Made by a program: the position numbers and the translations under genes. Positions 1-11,545 of a stretch of DNA of 64,000 nucleotides are shown here, in pieces. Within the stretch, counting starts at the first letter, position 1. Each line of letters starts with the position of its first letter. The notes beneath the pieces were generated by a model that was given only the letters and a program-made list of their open reading frames with translations, was not told the origin of the DNA and made no database searches. Source of the DNA: Thinopyrum elongatum (Eukaryota > Streptophyta > Magnoliopsida > Poales > Poaceae); assembly GCA_011799875.1 (NCBI GenBank), contig CM022303.1:299782362-299846361 (forward strand), read 5' to 3'.

Positions 1-2210
1 GGTAGAACATAATACAAGCTCGACAGCAAGTTGCATCCACAACATGAACAAGTTTGTGATGAAAGGAACATAAGGATGTCGTCGACGGTAACTCAAATTA
101 CCAAGGGACGAGGATGATACTTATCATCATGAATTCGATTGATATCCTGGAAGGAGTCAAAATGTTGATGATGATCATGACAAATTTTGTCGAGAAGCTC
201 CACGAAGAAGCAATCGAACAGCGGCTACATCAAGCAACAGGACTAATTCAGCGAAAGATTATTGGAACCACGGATACGACACCAACTCGGAATCAAGCTT
301 GTTGTTCGAGGTGAAACGATAAGACAAGGAAGATCGACGTAAGCTTAGCTCATCGCCGAAAGTGGTGCTCCGGGAATAAGGACTAGGTAGCATAGTTAAA
401 ATCAGCACGATACTAATATGGCCGGGCAGGCTAGGGATGACGTGATTGGGTACAAACTTGTAAGTAAAGAAGATTACTAAGAGTTGTTGAATCGCAGTGC
501 GGACTCGATTCAGTTGTTGGTGTCCTTGAGGGGTTCTAACTAATCGGAACCCGTGGAAGAATGGAATCGGCGAGAATAATAGTTGATGAAGAACTCATAA
601 GAAGTAATGTAGTTCCATGGTATTCTCGAGATACCAGAGGGTAATACTCGGAGGTAGAGCAGAATAAATGTTGAAGTGGTGTATTTATCTGCAGAAGATG
701 AGTGCGTAAACTTGTCTTAGAAATGGAAGCGAAGGAGAACAATATGGTTGGAACCACATTTGTAAATGATCAAACCATAGATACGAGATGAACTTATAAC
801 AAGGGGGGAATATTTTTACGAGAGCTTCAATGATAGGGGCTACATCATGTCCATGGGCATGAACACAAAGTTCAAGGTCGACTCCCACTTCTCCAATGCA
901 TGACCATTCATTCACCGCTCTACTAAGAATGATTCGAGTGTGAAAACCTACCTGGTGAATTACCAGAGGAGTATGACCCGTGAAGACTTTCGGGTTCACA
1001 TAGATTAAGGAAGGTATAGGTTCAACCCATCGGGGCATCTTAGAAACATATACCACAAGCTTCAAAAGTAAATATCACCAGCTCGAAAACAGAGCATGGT
1101 TGGCCAAATCAGAGAATAGGATTTACCAATGGCATTATGTATCAGGGGAAGAACTGCTCGAGGTTTTTGTATACAAAGGACACTGTCGGATAATAATTCA
1201 ACAAAGGACCTTCCGGTCCATAATGGAGCTGATGTGAGCACCGGCACAATTAGAGGAAGAAACAATGCAAAGGCATTGGATTACAGAAACAACTGACTAA
1301 TTCAAAGCTCAAATGCAAAGGAATTATGATTTCCAAATCAAGGGATCAGAAGCAAACGCTCTGATTAAGGAAGGATAAGTTGAGTAGGCTTAGGGGTACA
1401 ATCGATGGCAATTTGGTTGCTCGAGATCCAACTCATATTTAAAATGACGTCTAAGTCGGAAGGATGAATTCTAGGATCTGATTGAGGATTGCGAGCATTC
1501 GCAACATAATGAATCAAGGGACTTGAAATGATAGTGACAGAGGATGTAAACAGAGATTACTAGAAATATGGAATTAACCATAATGCAAGCAAGCAAGTAT
1601 TTGCAGAGCAATAGCGGGCAGAGGATTACCGAAAAATCTGATAGTACTTCAATGTATCCTGTGAATCATATGGACAATGGGGAAAGAACGGATACTTTGG
1701 TAAGTGCGAGGAATTATCCATAGGGGGGTATTCATGTGGCAAGAACAACAAGGCAGTAGGCACAAAGTATTTTCGGAACAATAGAGAGAATTTTGGGGTA
1801 TCTTGTAATAACAAGATCAATGGGGAATGATTGTATGAATGGCAAGTGCACGTGGTTATCCATAGTGGTTTATCGATGGAAGGGAGTTGCAATAGCGATG
1901 GCACAAAGTCTCAAGAGAACATCGCAGAGTATCTTCGGAACCTTCTGGGGCAGCAGGCGATCATCTATGATAAGGGGCTCTCCGGTTGGATGTGATCATG
2001 AGATCCTAATGTTAGAGTTAGTAAATTCATTTTTAACCCGAATAGAAGAGAGATCAGAGTCCCAGAGTATAGGTCGAGGAGTAAAAGATCCTAATACCAC
2101 CCAATGGCGACTTGGGCCCGTAAGACACACAGCCATGTTAGTAAAAGTTTTGCAATGTCTAGACTCGACTTCGGCCAAGGAGTGTGGAAGGGGGGTTCCT
2201 ACAGGCAGTC
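1..2210 (-). other. Internal region of element H, no recognised gag or pol
   Basis: About 2.2 kb of internal sequence downstream of the primer site, read on the minus strand. The first 200 bases or so resemble the leaders of A, I and F. Two minus-strand reading frames, 1062-1265 (67 codons) and 685-1065 (126 codons), overlap slightly and contain no motif I recognise: no aspartic protease triad, no YxDD, no integrase zinc finger, no CCHC knuckle. Codon use is unremarkable and both may be chance. I cannot say whether this is a degraded gag, a non-autonomous filler sequence or something captured. Confidence 0.5.
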
Positions 2211-2223
2211 GGCTCTGATACCA
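2211..2223 (-). other. Primer binding site of H (initiator Met tRNA)
   Basis: The minus strand reads TGGTATCAGAGCC three bases inside the LTR end. This matches the 3' end of plant initiator methionine tRNA and fixes the orientation of H and the internal boundary of its 5' LTR. Confidence 0.85.
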
Positions 2224-2226
2224 ACT

Positions 2227-5200
2227 TGTGACGCCCCCGATTTGACCGTACACTAATCCTACACGCAAATGTGTATGATCAAGATCAGGGACTCACGGGA
2301 AGATATCACAACACAACTCTAGACACAAATTAAAATAATACAAGCTTTATATTACAAGCCAGGGGCCTCGAGGGCTCGAATACAAATGAGTCAGCGGAAA
2401 CAACAATATCTGAGTACAGACATAAGTTAAACAAGTTGCCATAAGATGGCTAGCACAAACTGGGATATAGATCGAAGAGGCGTAGGCCTCCTGCCTGGGA
2501 TCCTCCTAAACTACCCTTGGCCGTCGACGGCCTGCATGTAGTAGTAGGCACCCTCGGTGTAGTAGGAGTCGTCGAAGGTAGTGTCTGGCTCCGGGGCTCC
2601 AGCATCTGATTGCGACATCCAAGAAGAAAGGAAAAGTGGGAAAAGAGGGAGCAAAGCAACCATGAGTACTCATCCAAAGTACTCGCAAGCAAGGATCTAC
2701 ACTACGTATGCATTGGTATCAAAGAAATGGGTAGTATCTGTGGACTGAACTGCAGAATGCCAGAATAAGAGAGGGATAGCTAGGCCTATCGAAGACTACG
2801 CTTCTGGCAGCCTCCATCTTGAAGCATGTAGAAGAGAGTAGCAAGTGCAGCATCAAGTAACATCGCATAGCATAATCCTACCCGGCGATCCTCCCCTCGT
2901 CGCGCTGTGGGAAAGCGATCACCGGGTTGTATCTGGAACTTGTAAGGGGTGTGTTTTATTAAGTATCCGGTTCTAGTTGTCATAAGATCGAAGTACAACT
3001 CCGGGTCGTCCTTTTACTGAGGGACACGGCTATTCGAATAGATAACCTTCCATGCAGGGGCGCACCACATTACCCAACACGCTCGATCCCTCTGGCCGGA
3101 CACACTTTCCTGGTTCATGCCCAGCCTCGGAAGATCAACACGTCGTAGCCCTACTTAGGCTCAACAGAGAGGCCAGCATGCCGGTCTAAATCCTAAGCGC
3201 ACAGGGGTCTGGGCCCATCGCCCATTGCACTCCTGCATGTTGCGAGGGCGGCCGGAAGCAGACCTAGCCTCCCTAATACAAGGGCAGGCGTTCCAGTCCA
3301 ATTCGGCGCGTGCCGCTCAACCGCTGACGTCTAGAAGGCTTCGGCTGATACCACGACGTCGAGAGCCCATAACTGTTGCCGCTTAGTTGGTTAGTGCTTA
3401 TAGGCTCGTAGCCAGACTCAGATCAAATACCAAGATCTCGTTAAGCGTGTTATTTTGAGGTAACCGCGGACGCCGACTAGGGACCAGGCCCACCTGTCTC
3501 CTAGGTGGTCGTAACCTTCCCTGTCGCTCCGCCACAAAGTAACAATCAGGGGGCTGCCGGGAACCCAGGCCCACCACTACCTGGGTGGAACCACCTGCCC
3601 CTTCAGCCCCCATCTCCGAACAGTAACATAGGTAATGTAAAAGTATATAGTATATGTACCCGTGATCACCTCCCGAAGTGATCACGGCCCAGTAGTATAG
3701 CATGGCAGACGGACAAGAGTGTAAGGCCACTGATGATAAACTATCGTCCTATACTAAGTATTTAGGATAGCAGGTAAGGTATCAACAACAGTAGCAACAA
3801 GGACAGGCTATGCAATAGTATATGATCAAACCGATGAAATAGTAACACTACTCTAATGCAAGCAGTAGAGGGAAAGAGTAGGTGATATCGGGATGAACAA
3901 GGGGGGTTTGCTTGCCTGGAAGCTCTGCTGAGAAGGAGGGGTCGTCAACACCGTAGTCGAACGGGAAAGCAACGGCGTCAGTCTCGTAGTCTACCGGAGA
4001 GAAGAGGGGGAAGAAACAATGAATACAATGCAAACAGATGCACGACGATGCATGACATGACATATAACGGTGCTAGGTGTGCCCTAACGGGTACTAAGCG
4101 GTACTGGCGAAGGGGGGAAACATCCGGGAAAGTATTCCCGGTGTTTGACATTTTCGGACAGTCGAACCGAAGGGGTATGGTTGCATGTTTGCTATGCTGA
4201 AGATGTGTGGTGGACGAACGGACTACGTATTCGGATTCGTCTCGTCGTTCTGAGCAACTTTCATGTACAAAGTATTTTCATCCGAGATACGGTTTATTTT
4301 ATATTAATTTAAAAGGATTTAATCATTTTCTGGGATTATTATTATTTAATTAATTCGAAAAAGAATTACTGCATCATCATGATGTCAGCATGACATCAGC
4401 GGTCAAAGTTGACAGTTGACCAGCCAATTGACGGGTGGGTCCCATTGTCATTGACACAGACTAACTAAAATAGAGTTAATTAGATTAACTAAGTGATTAG
4501 GTTAATTAAACCGACTTAATTAAGTTAATTTATTAATTATGTTAATTATTTATTTATTTTCCTAAATCTTTTTAATCTCTTTTCTTTCTGGGGCGTGTGG
4601 CCCCCTAGTCAGTGGCCTAGAGGGCCACAGCTGTTCGGGGACCAGAGGCGTGCGGGCGCGCGGGTTACGGGCGCAGGCACCCGGCCGGATTGGGCATAAG
4701 CCCAGATCAACAGGGGGGTGCCGGCCACGGGCACGACGAGGCCAGCCGCCTGAGGTGGCAGCGGCGAGGCCACGTCGGGGTGGCGCCGGGGCTGGGAGCG
4801 AAGGCGAGGCGCGCGGCGGCGCGAGCAAACGATGGTACGGCGAGCGGCGGCGGCCGCAGCAGCTGGTGGGGCACGGACGGAGCGGCGGACTCGGAGCAAG
4901 GGCGGCCGGCGAGCAGGGAGGCAGCAGGGCAGCGGCGGCTGGAGGCGGCTCGGCCGGCGAGAGGCGCAGCGCGTGGGGCAGCGGGCGGACAGGCGGAGCA
5001 GGGCAGCAGCAGCGCGCAGCAGGGGCCATCGGCGGCAGCCGGGTGCAGCCGGAGGTGCCGGCAGATGCGGGGCGGAGCCCCGGGTGAGCAGGGGGGCTGC
5101 AGCGGCAGCGGCTAAGGCCACCAGAGAGCGAGCGCACAAGATCACGCGCGTGCACGTCATTAGGGAGCGCCCGGGGCAGCCAAAGGCGGGGCACGAGCGT

Positions 5201-5404
5201 GGGAGTTGGCCGAGCGGCGGGGCGCAGACGCGCGTGCACCGGGCGCGACCGTGCGCGACGAAACGCGTGCCGGAGTGGGAGCCGAGTGGCGATGGAAGGT
5301 AAGAGGGGAAGGGGGTCTCCTCACCCCATGTTGTAGGGGAACAAGCGGCGGGGCTCGATGGCGCCTTCGGGGAAGAGGATGAGGAGGCAAAGGCGACGGC
5401 AGGC
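2227..5404 (-). repeat. H 5' LTR, 3' portion (left of nested element I)
   Basis: Ends GGGGGCGTCACA on the minus strand at 2227. Order on the minus strand: GC-rich module (about 5340-4600), an AT-rich stretch with GTTAATT runs (4570-4440), then the region carrying the two putative exons (3990-3916 and 2605-2511) and the conserved block around 2500-2480. The LTR is interrupted at 5404 by element I and resumes at 15569. Unlike A, I and F it lacks the GAGGGTGATTCCTC palindrome array. Confidence 0.85.
2511..3990 (-). other. Putative spliced LTR gene, H copy (exons 3990-3916 and 2605-2511)
   Basis: Same architecture as in A, I and F. Exon e1 (75 nt) follows a polypyrimidine tract ending GGTAG and ends CCAG before a GC donor (GCAAG). 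Exon e2 (95 nt) follows CAATCAG and ends at TAG 2511-2513. The e1/e2 phases join to make a GAT codon, giving a DAGAPEPD-like start to e2 and a YYTEGAYYYMQAVDGQG end. H is the most divergent copy: e1 is 9 nt shorter than in A and I, still a multiple of three. A possible upstream donor lies at 5325/5324 (GG before GTGAGG). The reading frame is directly visible; splicing and function are inferred. Confidence 0.5.
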
Positions 5405-5704
5405 TGTGACGCCCCCGGCTCAATCGTGCACTAATCATACACGCAAATGCACACGATCAAGCCTAAGGACTCACGGGAAGATATCACAACACAACTCTAA
5501 AACATAAATAAAGTCATACAAGCTTTATATTACAAGCCAGAGGGCTCGAATACAAAAGCTCGCATACAAGCGTCAGCGGAAGCATCAGATATCTGAGTAC
5601 AGATATAAAAGAAAACACAGAAAGGCCTTAAGAAGGCGAGACAAAAGAAAAACACTACGATCGAAAAGCGTAGGCCTCCTGCCTGGGACCCTCCGATCCT
5701 ACTC

Positions 5705-7460
5705 CTAGTCGACGGCAAGCTCGAAGTAATATCCACCCTCGGGGTAGTAGTAGCGATCGTCAGCGTGGGTAGCTGTATCTGGGGCTCCGTCATCTGGTTG
5801 CATCAAAAGGGATATGGGGGAAAAAGAAAGCAAAGCAACCGTGAGTACTCATCCGAAGTACTCAGCAAGCAAGGATCTACACTACATATGCAACATTATC
5901 AAAGGAAGGCTGTATATGTGGACTGGGCTGCAGAAATGCCAGAATAGAGGGGAAAGCCTAGTCCTATCGAAGACTAGCATCTTCAGCGGTCTTGCAGCAA
6001 TAGAAGAGAGTAGAACAGTACAATATAATGTAGCAGTGTCATTAAGTCTCAACCTCACCCAGAGATCCTTTCTCGACTCCCTGCGAGAAAGCAATCCCAG
6101 AGCCATACAGTCATCAACCTCGTCCGGAGATCCCTTCTCGACTCCCTGCAAGAAGCAATCCCAGAGCCATAGTATCCAATTCTAATTGTATCAATCAGGA
6201 TACAACTCTGAGTGTCCGTTACCGAGGATCCGGCTATGCATAGATTAGTTCTTCCCTGCAGGGGTGCACCAACTTACCCACCACGCTCGCTTAACTCCGG
6301 CTGGACACGCTTTCTGGGTCATGCCCGGCCTCGGCCAAACGACACACCGCAACCCTACCTAGAGCTCAGCAGAGAGGTCCCCGCCGGTCTACATCCTAAG
6401 CGCAAGGGGGTCTTGGGCCATCGCCCCTCGCCCTCCGGGTCATTGCGCACATGGCTCAGATCCAAGCACCACCTCTGTCGTGAATGGCGCCAATCACTCC
6501 ATGCCGCATTGCTGAACTGGACGTCTAACAGAGCTTTCGGCTGATGCATACGATGCAGAACGCCCATACTATGCCCACGTGATGGTTAGTGCTATCGGGC
6601 CAGAGGCCCACTCGAATCAAATATCCAAATCGTTAGTACCTTGGGGGGTGCGGTAACGAGCAGAGACTCACGATCGATGTGACCCCGTCGCCCCATCTCG
6701 AGGACTTGCGGCAAGGGCCAAGAATGCCCGGCCACGCCTCGTATCCATCACTCGGGCACCATCCAGGCAACCCATCTTCACATCACACGCGGGTACCCCT
6801 CAGGGTCAACCCGCCTTTCCAAGTAACAGTGTAAGGTCCAAGTATCCGTGTGTCCATAACATCAAGGGAATCCGAGGTATCACCCTCGTTGGATTCCTAC
6901 TCGATGTAACCATCAAGGTGAACTTAGGAGGAAGCACCCTCGATGTGTTCACACTTGGTGTGTTGCGCGACAGGGTCGTATCGGAAGTGGAGAAGGAGGA
7001 ATCACCCTCGATGACCACGACCGAATAGCTACTCTACAGAGTTAACATCAGAAGTGCTACACGAGGTATCACCCTCGGCACTCGATAGTAACGCTGCAGT
7101 GTCGTTACAACTAAGGGGGTGATGTGCGGTGCCTGGTCTTCAATCCCGTCGATCGGGTCTTCTGATAATCCAGCGGGGCAGTCGGGACTAGTGTGGTCAC
7201 TGATAGGTCTCTACTCAGCCTATACTAGAAAGTTTAGGATATGCAGGTAATTATCAACAACAGGTTACAATAAACAGGCTATGCATCAGAATAGGTAAAG
7301 CAGTAGCAGCAGCAATTCTAATGCAAGCATGAGAAAATAGAATGGGCGATATCGGGATGATCAAAGGGGGGCTTGCCTGGTTGCTCGGCGGCAAGGGCAA
7401 GGTCGTCAACAGTGGCGTCGGGCTCCGGAGCTGCGTCGGTACCGGGAACTGCGTCGGGGT
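5705..7460 (-). other. Putative spliced LTR gene, I 3' LTR copy (exons 7460-7377 and 5793-5705)
   Basis: e1 is 84 nt after a TCGTTAG acceptor and ends CCAG before donor GCAAGC. e2 follows GCAACCAG, begins in phase to complete a GAT codon, and encodes DDGAPDTA followed later by YYYPEGGYYFELAVD. It stops at 5707-5705, two codons earlier than the other copies because a CAG codon has become TAG; the sister LTR keeps CAG. The upstream donor candidate is TCACT before GTGAGC at 8757/8756. Confidence 0.5.
6873..7077 (-). repeat. Palindrome array in I 3' LTR
   Basis: Several spaced copies of a CGAGGTATCACCCTCG-type motif (short inverted repeat CGAGG/CCTCG around a 6-base loop), with perfect copies at 6873-6888 and 7062-7077 and degenerate ones between. 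Homologous to arrays in the LTRs of A and F. Confidence 0.7.
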
Positions 7461-9717
7461 CTAACGAGAGAGAAGAGGGGGAGGAAACAGTATAAATACA
7501 TAGCAACATGAGCAACACAATGTATGGCATGACAATATGCAGTGCCGGGTGTGTCCTAACGTAAGGTTGCACGTCACCGGGGAAGGGGGAACCCATCCGG
7601 GAATGTTTTCCCGGGTCCGGACATTTGTCAGACTGATGACTAGAGGGGAACGGTTCCATGTTCGGCTAGCTAGGGACGTGTGACGGACGAACGGATCGCG
7701 ATTTCAGATCCGTCTCAAAATTCTGAGCATTTTTCATATATAAATTATTTTCATCGGAGTTACGGTTTAAAAGATATGATTTTCTAAAGATTTTATTAAT
7801 TTCTGGAATTTATTCAATTATTTAAATCAACATTATCCAGAACAGTAGCAGGGTGACATCATCATGACGTAAAGCTGACGTCAGCAGTCAACGGTCGGCT
7901 GACCAGGGTCAAATCTGACCTGTGGGACCCACCTGTCATAGACAGTGGGTTAACTAACTAATTAACAGGGTTAATTATCTAGGTGGGGCCCTATGTCAGT
8001 GAGTAATTAACTTAATTAACATTTTAATTATTTCCAAAATTAGTTAAATTAGCACGGGGCCCACCTGTCAGTGGCCCACGCTGCCCAGTCAGCAGGGTTG
8101 ACCTAGTCAACCCTGACTGGTGGACCTGCTGGGCCCACGAGCAGTGTCACAGGGGCGGGGCTCGCCTGTGCCACGTCGGCGCCGACGCCGGAACGACGCC
8201 GGCGACCAGAAAACGCGGCGGCGACGCACGGGACCCGCCGGAATTCACCTACAGGGCTCGGGAGCGAGCGTGGCTGGGCGCGTTCGAAAGGCCGTTCAGT
8301 GCCGCGTCGAAAGGAGGCGGTGGCCGGAGCTGGGATGGCCGGAATGCTCGCCGGCGACGAGATTGGCGGAAGCCGAACCACAGCGAGCTACGGGATCTCG
8401 CTCGGGGGCGCGATAATGCGCGCTTCTGGGCTCATTCGAACAAGAGTGATGCGCTGCGTCGATCTATGGCGCTAGCGCGAGTTGAGGCGGCCGGAGCTGA
8501 GCGCAACGACGACCGCGGCGGCACCGGAGTTCTGGCCTCGGGGAAAATGGCCATGGAAGGCACGCGGGGATGCGTGGGCGGTGCCATCGGACTCGCACGA
8601 GCTCCAGGAGCTCGATGCTGGCCTCGGCCGCACGTGGCAGTGACAGAGACCACGGCGGCGAGCTCAATGGCGGCAGCACATTCGGGCGTAGCGTAGCAGC
8701 TAGCTAGCGAGCGTGCGCGGCCACTAGGAGAGGAAAAGGGAGGTGGAGGAGCTCACAGTGAAGACGCATGGAGGCCTGTTGGCGGGTTTGTAGCAGTAGA
8801 ACGGCGGGGATCATCGGAGAGGCGCCGGTGACCGAAGCAAAGGGGGCGGAGAAGATCGACGCCTGTGGAGCTCCCCAGCTCCACCAGAGGGCAGCAGACG
8901 ACGCGGTCGACCACGGCGGAGACGAGGGACACTTCGACAAGGCGAGGCGGGGCCGGTGGCCGCGAGCTTCAGCGGAGGCTGATCATGGCGGCATCGGGTG
9001 AGGTGGGGAACGAGGGAGGAAGGGGGGGAATGATGGCTAGGGTTCGCCAGGGAGAGCGGGGAGCTGCTCTTATCCCCAGCGCAGGCGCGGGCGCGTTGTC
9101 GACCGCACGGAGAAGGGGGCCTAGCTCGCGCGCGTGAGGTGTTCGACAACGAGGCAGGGGGTGAGCAGTGAGAGGTGGGAGGAAGCCCGGGGTGGGCTGG
9201 GCCGCTGGCTGTAGCGAGCAGGCCTGAGTGCACAGTAGTTCTTTAGCCCTTTTTCATTTTTCCATTTCTGTTTCTTTCGTTTGCTGCTTTGGCTAATATT
9301 TGGGCACCAAATGAGTTTTGTAAAATATGAGAGCTGGCCCACAAATCACAACACATTATATCCTACCACCAAAAACTAGTTTGGGCAAAACATAATTTCA
9401 TATTTGGTTTAGAATAATTAAAAGGTTATTAAATATTACTTTCAGCCACTGTTTGTGGATGTTTGAGTCACTTACCCAATTCCAATAATGTTGGTTTCAA
9501 TTTTAGAATTGTCTCTGAATTATTTACAATATTATGAACAATTTAGTTTTCAAAATTGAACAACTTTTATCTTCACTTTCAGTTTGAATTTGAATTTGAA
9601 AAGAGATATGATACTAATGATGATTAAGCACTGTTGATCATGATGACATGGCATAATCAAAAGGGTGATCACTGTAGCTTAATACATGGGGTGTTACAAA
9701 TCTCCTCAACTAACAAG

Positions 9718-9736
9718 AATTCTCGTCCCGAGAATT
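9718..9736 (-). other. Perfect palindrome at the pol end of I
   Basis: AATTCTCG and CGAGAATT arms of 8 bp around a 3-base loop, about 20 bp from the 3' LTR. The same structure occurs at the same place in A and F, overlapping the pol stop codon. Confidence 0.75.
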
Positions 9737-10634
9737 AAGAGGTAGAAGGAAAAAGTTCGGGGTATTCCGCACGAAGATTATCCTCGCGTTCCCAAGTGGC
9801 TTCATCTTCAGTATGATTTGACCACTGCACTTTGAGGAACTTTGTAACCTTTTGACGGGTCCGATGTTCAGCTTCATCGAGAATGCGGATCGGATGTTCC
9901 TTATATGAAAGATCATCATGTAATTCGAGCATTTCGTGATCCACAGCTCGGTGCGGAGATTCTTTGAAGCATTTGCGAAGTTGCGACACATGGAAGACGT
10001 CGTGGATATGAGAGAATTGCGGCGGCAACTCCAATTTATATGCCACCTGACCACGTCTTTCAAGAATGCGGAAAGGACCAATGTAGCGTGGAGCTAACTT
10101 GCCCTCGATTCCAAAATGGTGAGTGCCCTTCATAGGAGTGACCCGCAGATAAGCCTGATCACCGGGTTGTAAGTCAAACCCCATCGTTTGCGATCATAGT
10201 TGCTCTTCTGGCAGTCCTGAGCCGCTTTGAGGTTTTCACGGACGATACGGACTTGTTCTTTGGCGTGTGGAATAATGTCCGTCCCACGAGTGGTCGTTCC
10301 CTAGTTTCTGACCAATTCAGAGTGGTTCGACACTTACGTCCATAGAGTACTTCGAAGGGGGCCATTTTCAAACTGGCTTGATAGCTGTTGTTATAAGAGA
10401 ACTCGGCATATGGAAGAGATTCTTCCCACTTCTTACCGAAAGAAATAACACAAGCATCCATAGGATTGGTGGAGTTGCGAAAAACAGACGGGTTGAGGCG
10501 CATAAATTCTTGCAGTGTTATTGGGGTAGGCTGTTGATGAGCATTCTGGTTTTTGGAAATTGAGCCATTAGTCCGGTCATAAACTGCTGCATCATTGCGG
10601 CAATATAGGGTGGAGGTGGAGGATCGTCAGCCAT
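9735..10634 (-). pseudogene. Deleted gag-pol of I: gag N-terminus joined to integrase C-terminus and chromodomain
   Basis: Reads from a gag ATG at 10634 with the MADDPPPPPYIAAMMQQF start also seen in A, through a gag piece ending FRNSTNPMDA, then directly into the integrase C-terminal part beginning CVISFGKKWEESLPYAEF. Everything between (rest of gag, protease, reverse transcriptase, RNase H, integrase core) is missing. The junction is at about 10453-10455, with a GCT triplet shared by both parental sequences. The gag piece lacks the repeated QFELNR units of A and is frameshifted to a TAA; another frameshift follows around 10290. The C-terminal part (10184-9735) is open to the stop and contains the chromodomain-like TWEREDNLRAEYPELF. 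Not functional. Confidence 0.9.
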
Positions 10635-11235
10635 CCTGCCAAATCAACAGGGGCAGTTTAGCAAGAAAACTGCATGTGTATGGAATGATTCATGAAGTAA
10701 CACGCACAACAAAAGGAAGTGCAATAGATACTTCATCATATTCGCACCAAACATTCAAAGCCACACATAGCCTTGGTTACAATCCGGCATAACGACAGTT
10801 GAAAGGGGAGGGCTAGACAACTAGGCGGTGCGCAGGCACGCGATAAGGAAGTACACAACGAGACATAACAAAGGCTACATCAACATCGGAGAAAACTGTT
10901 GGAGCGAGGAATCTGCAAGTGTCAACACAGGGTGCCCTCGATGAGAGGATCCTGCAAGCAGAACCTGGCCTGCAATCTTGAAGGAAGGGGGGAAATTTTC
11001 AGAACACCGGGTGGATGTGATCACGAGAACCTAATGTTGGAGTTAGTAAAATTTTAACCAGAATAGAAGAGAGAGCAGAGTCCCAGAGTAAAGGTCGAGG
11101 AGTAAAAGATCCTAATATCACCCAATAGGCAACGTGGGCCCGTAAGCCACACAACCATGTTAGTAAAACAATTTTGGACCACTAGACTTAACTTCGGCCA
11201 AGGAGTTGGAAAAGGGGGGGTTCCTACAGGCAGTC

Positions 11236-11248
11236 GGCTCTGATGCCA
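11236..11248 (-). other. Primer binding site of I (initiator Met tRNA, one mismatch)
   Basis: The minus strand reads TGGCATCAGAGCC, one transition away from the perfect site in A, F and H, three bases inside the 5' LTR end. Confidence 0.8.
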
Positions 11249-11545
11249 ACTTGTGACGCCCCCGGCTCAATCGTGCAATAATCATACACGCAAATGCACA
11301 CGATCAAGCCTAAGGACTCACGGGAAGATATCACAACACAACTCTAAAACATAAAAAAAGTCATACAAGCTTTATATTACAAGCCAGAGGGCTCGAATAC
11401 AAAAGCTCGCATACAAGCATCAGCGGAAGCATCAGATATCTGAGTACAGATATAAAAGAAAACACAGAAAGGCCTTAAGAAGGCGAGACAAAAGAAAAAC
11501 ACTACGATCGAAAGGCGTAGGCCTCCTGCCTGGGACCCTCCGATC

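Larger units (their letters stand above)
5405..9698 (-). repeat. I 3' LTR
   Basis: Begins TGTAACACCCC on the minus strand at 9698 and ends GGGGGCGTCACA at 5405. Contains, in minus-strand order, an AT-rich start, a GC-rich module (about 9150-8120), the putative exons at 7460-7377 and 5793-5705, a palindrome array at 7077-6873, and a duplicated stretch of about 64 bp near 6170-6050. No independent gene is supported in the GC-rich module; open frames on both strands there reflect base composition. Confidence 0.95.

Noticed and set aside
4562..5438. Long open frames on both strands in the GC-rich block, rich in Ala, Arg, Pro and Gly
   Set aside because: They overlap in several frames at once and follow from very high GC content; none has a recognisable domain. 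The block is part of the H LTR.
6050..6170. Tandem block in I LTR as a CRISPR-like or satellite array
   Set aside because: Only two copies, no spacers, plant LTR context.
6806..7018. Frame with VIEGDSSFSTS and RVIPRIPLMLWTHGYLD in the LTR (also 30567-30770, 39874-40077, 55238-55480) as a further exon of the LTR gene
   Set aside because: It spans the palindrome array, whose repeats create the recurring peptide; frame and length are not preserved between A, I and F.
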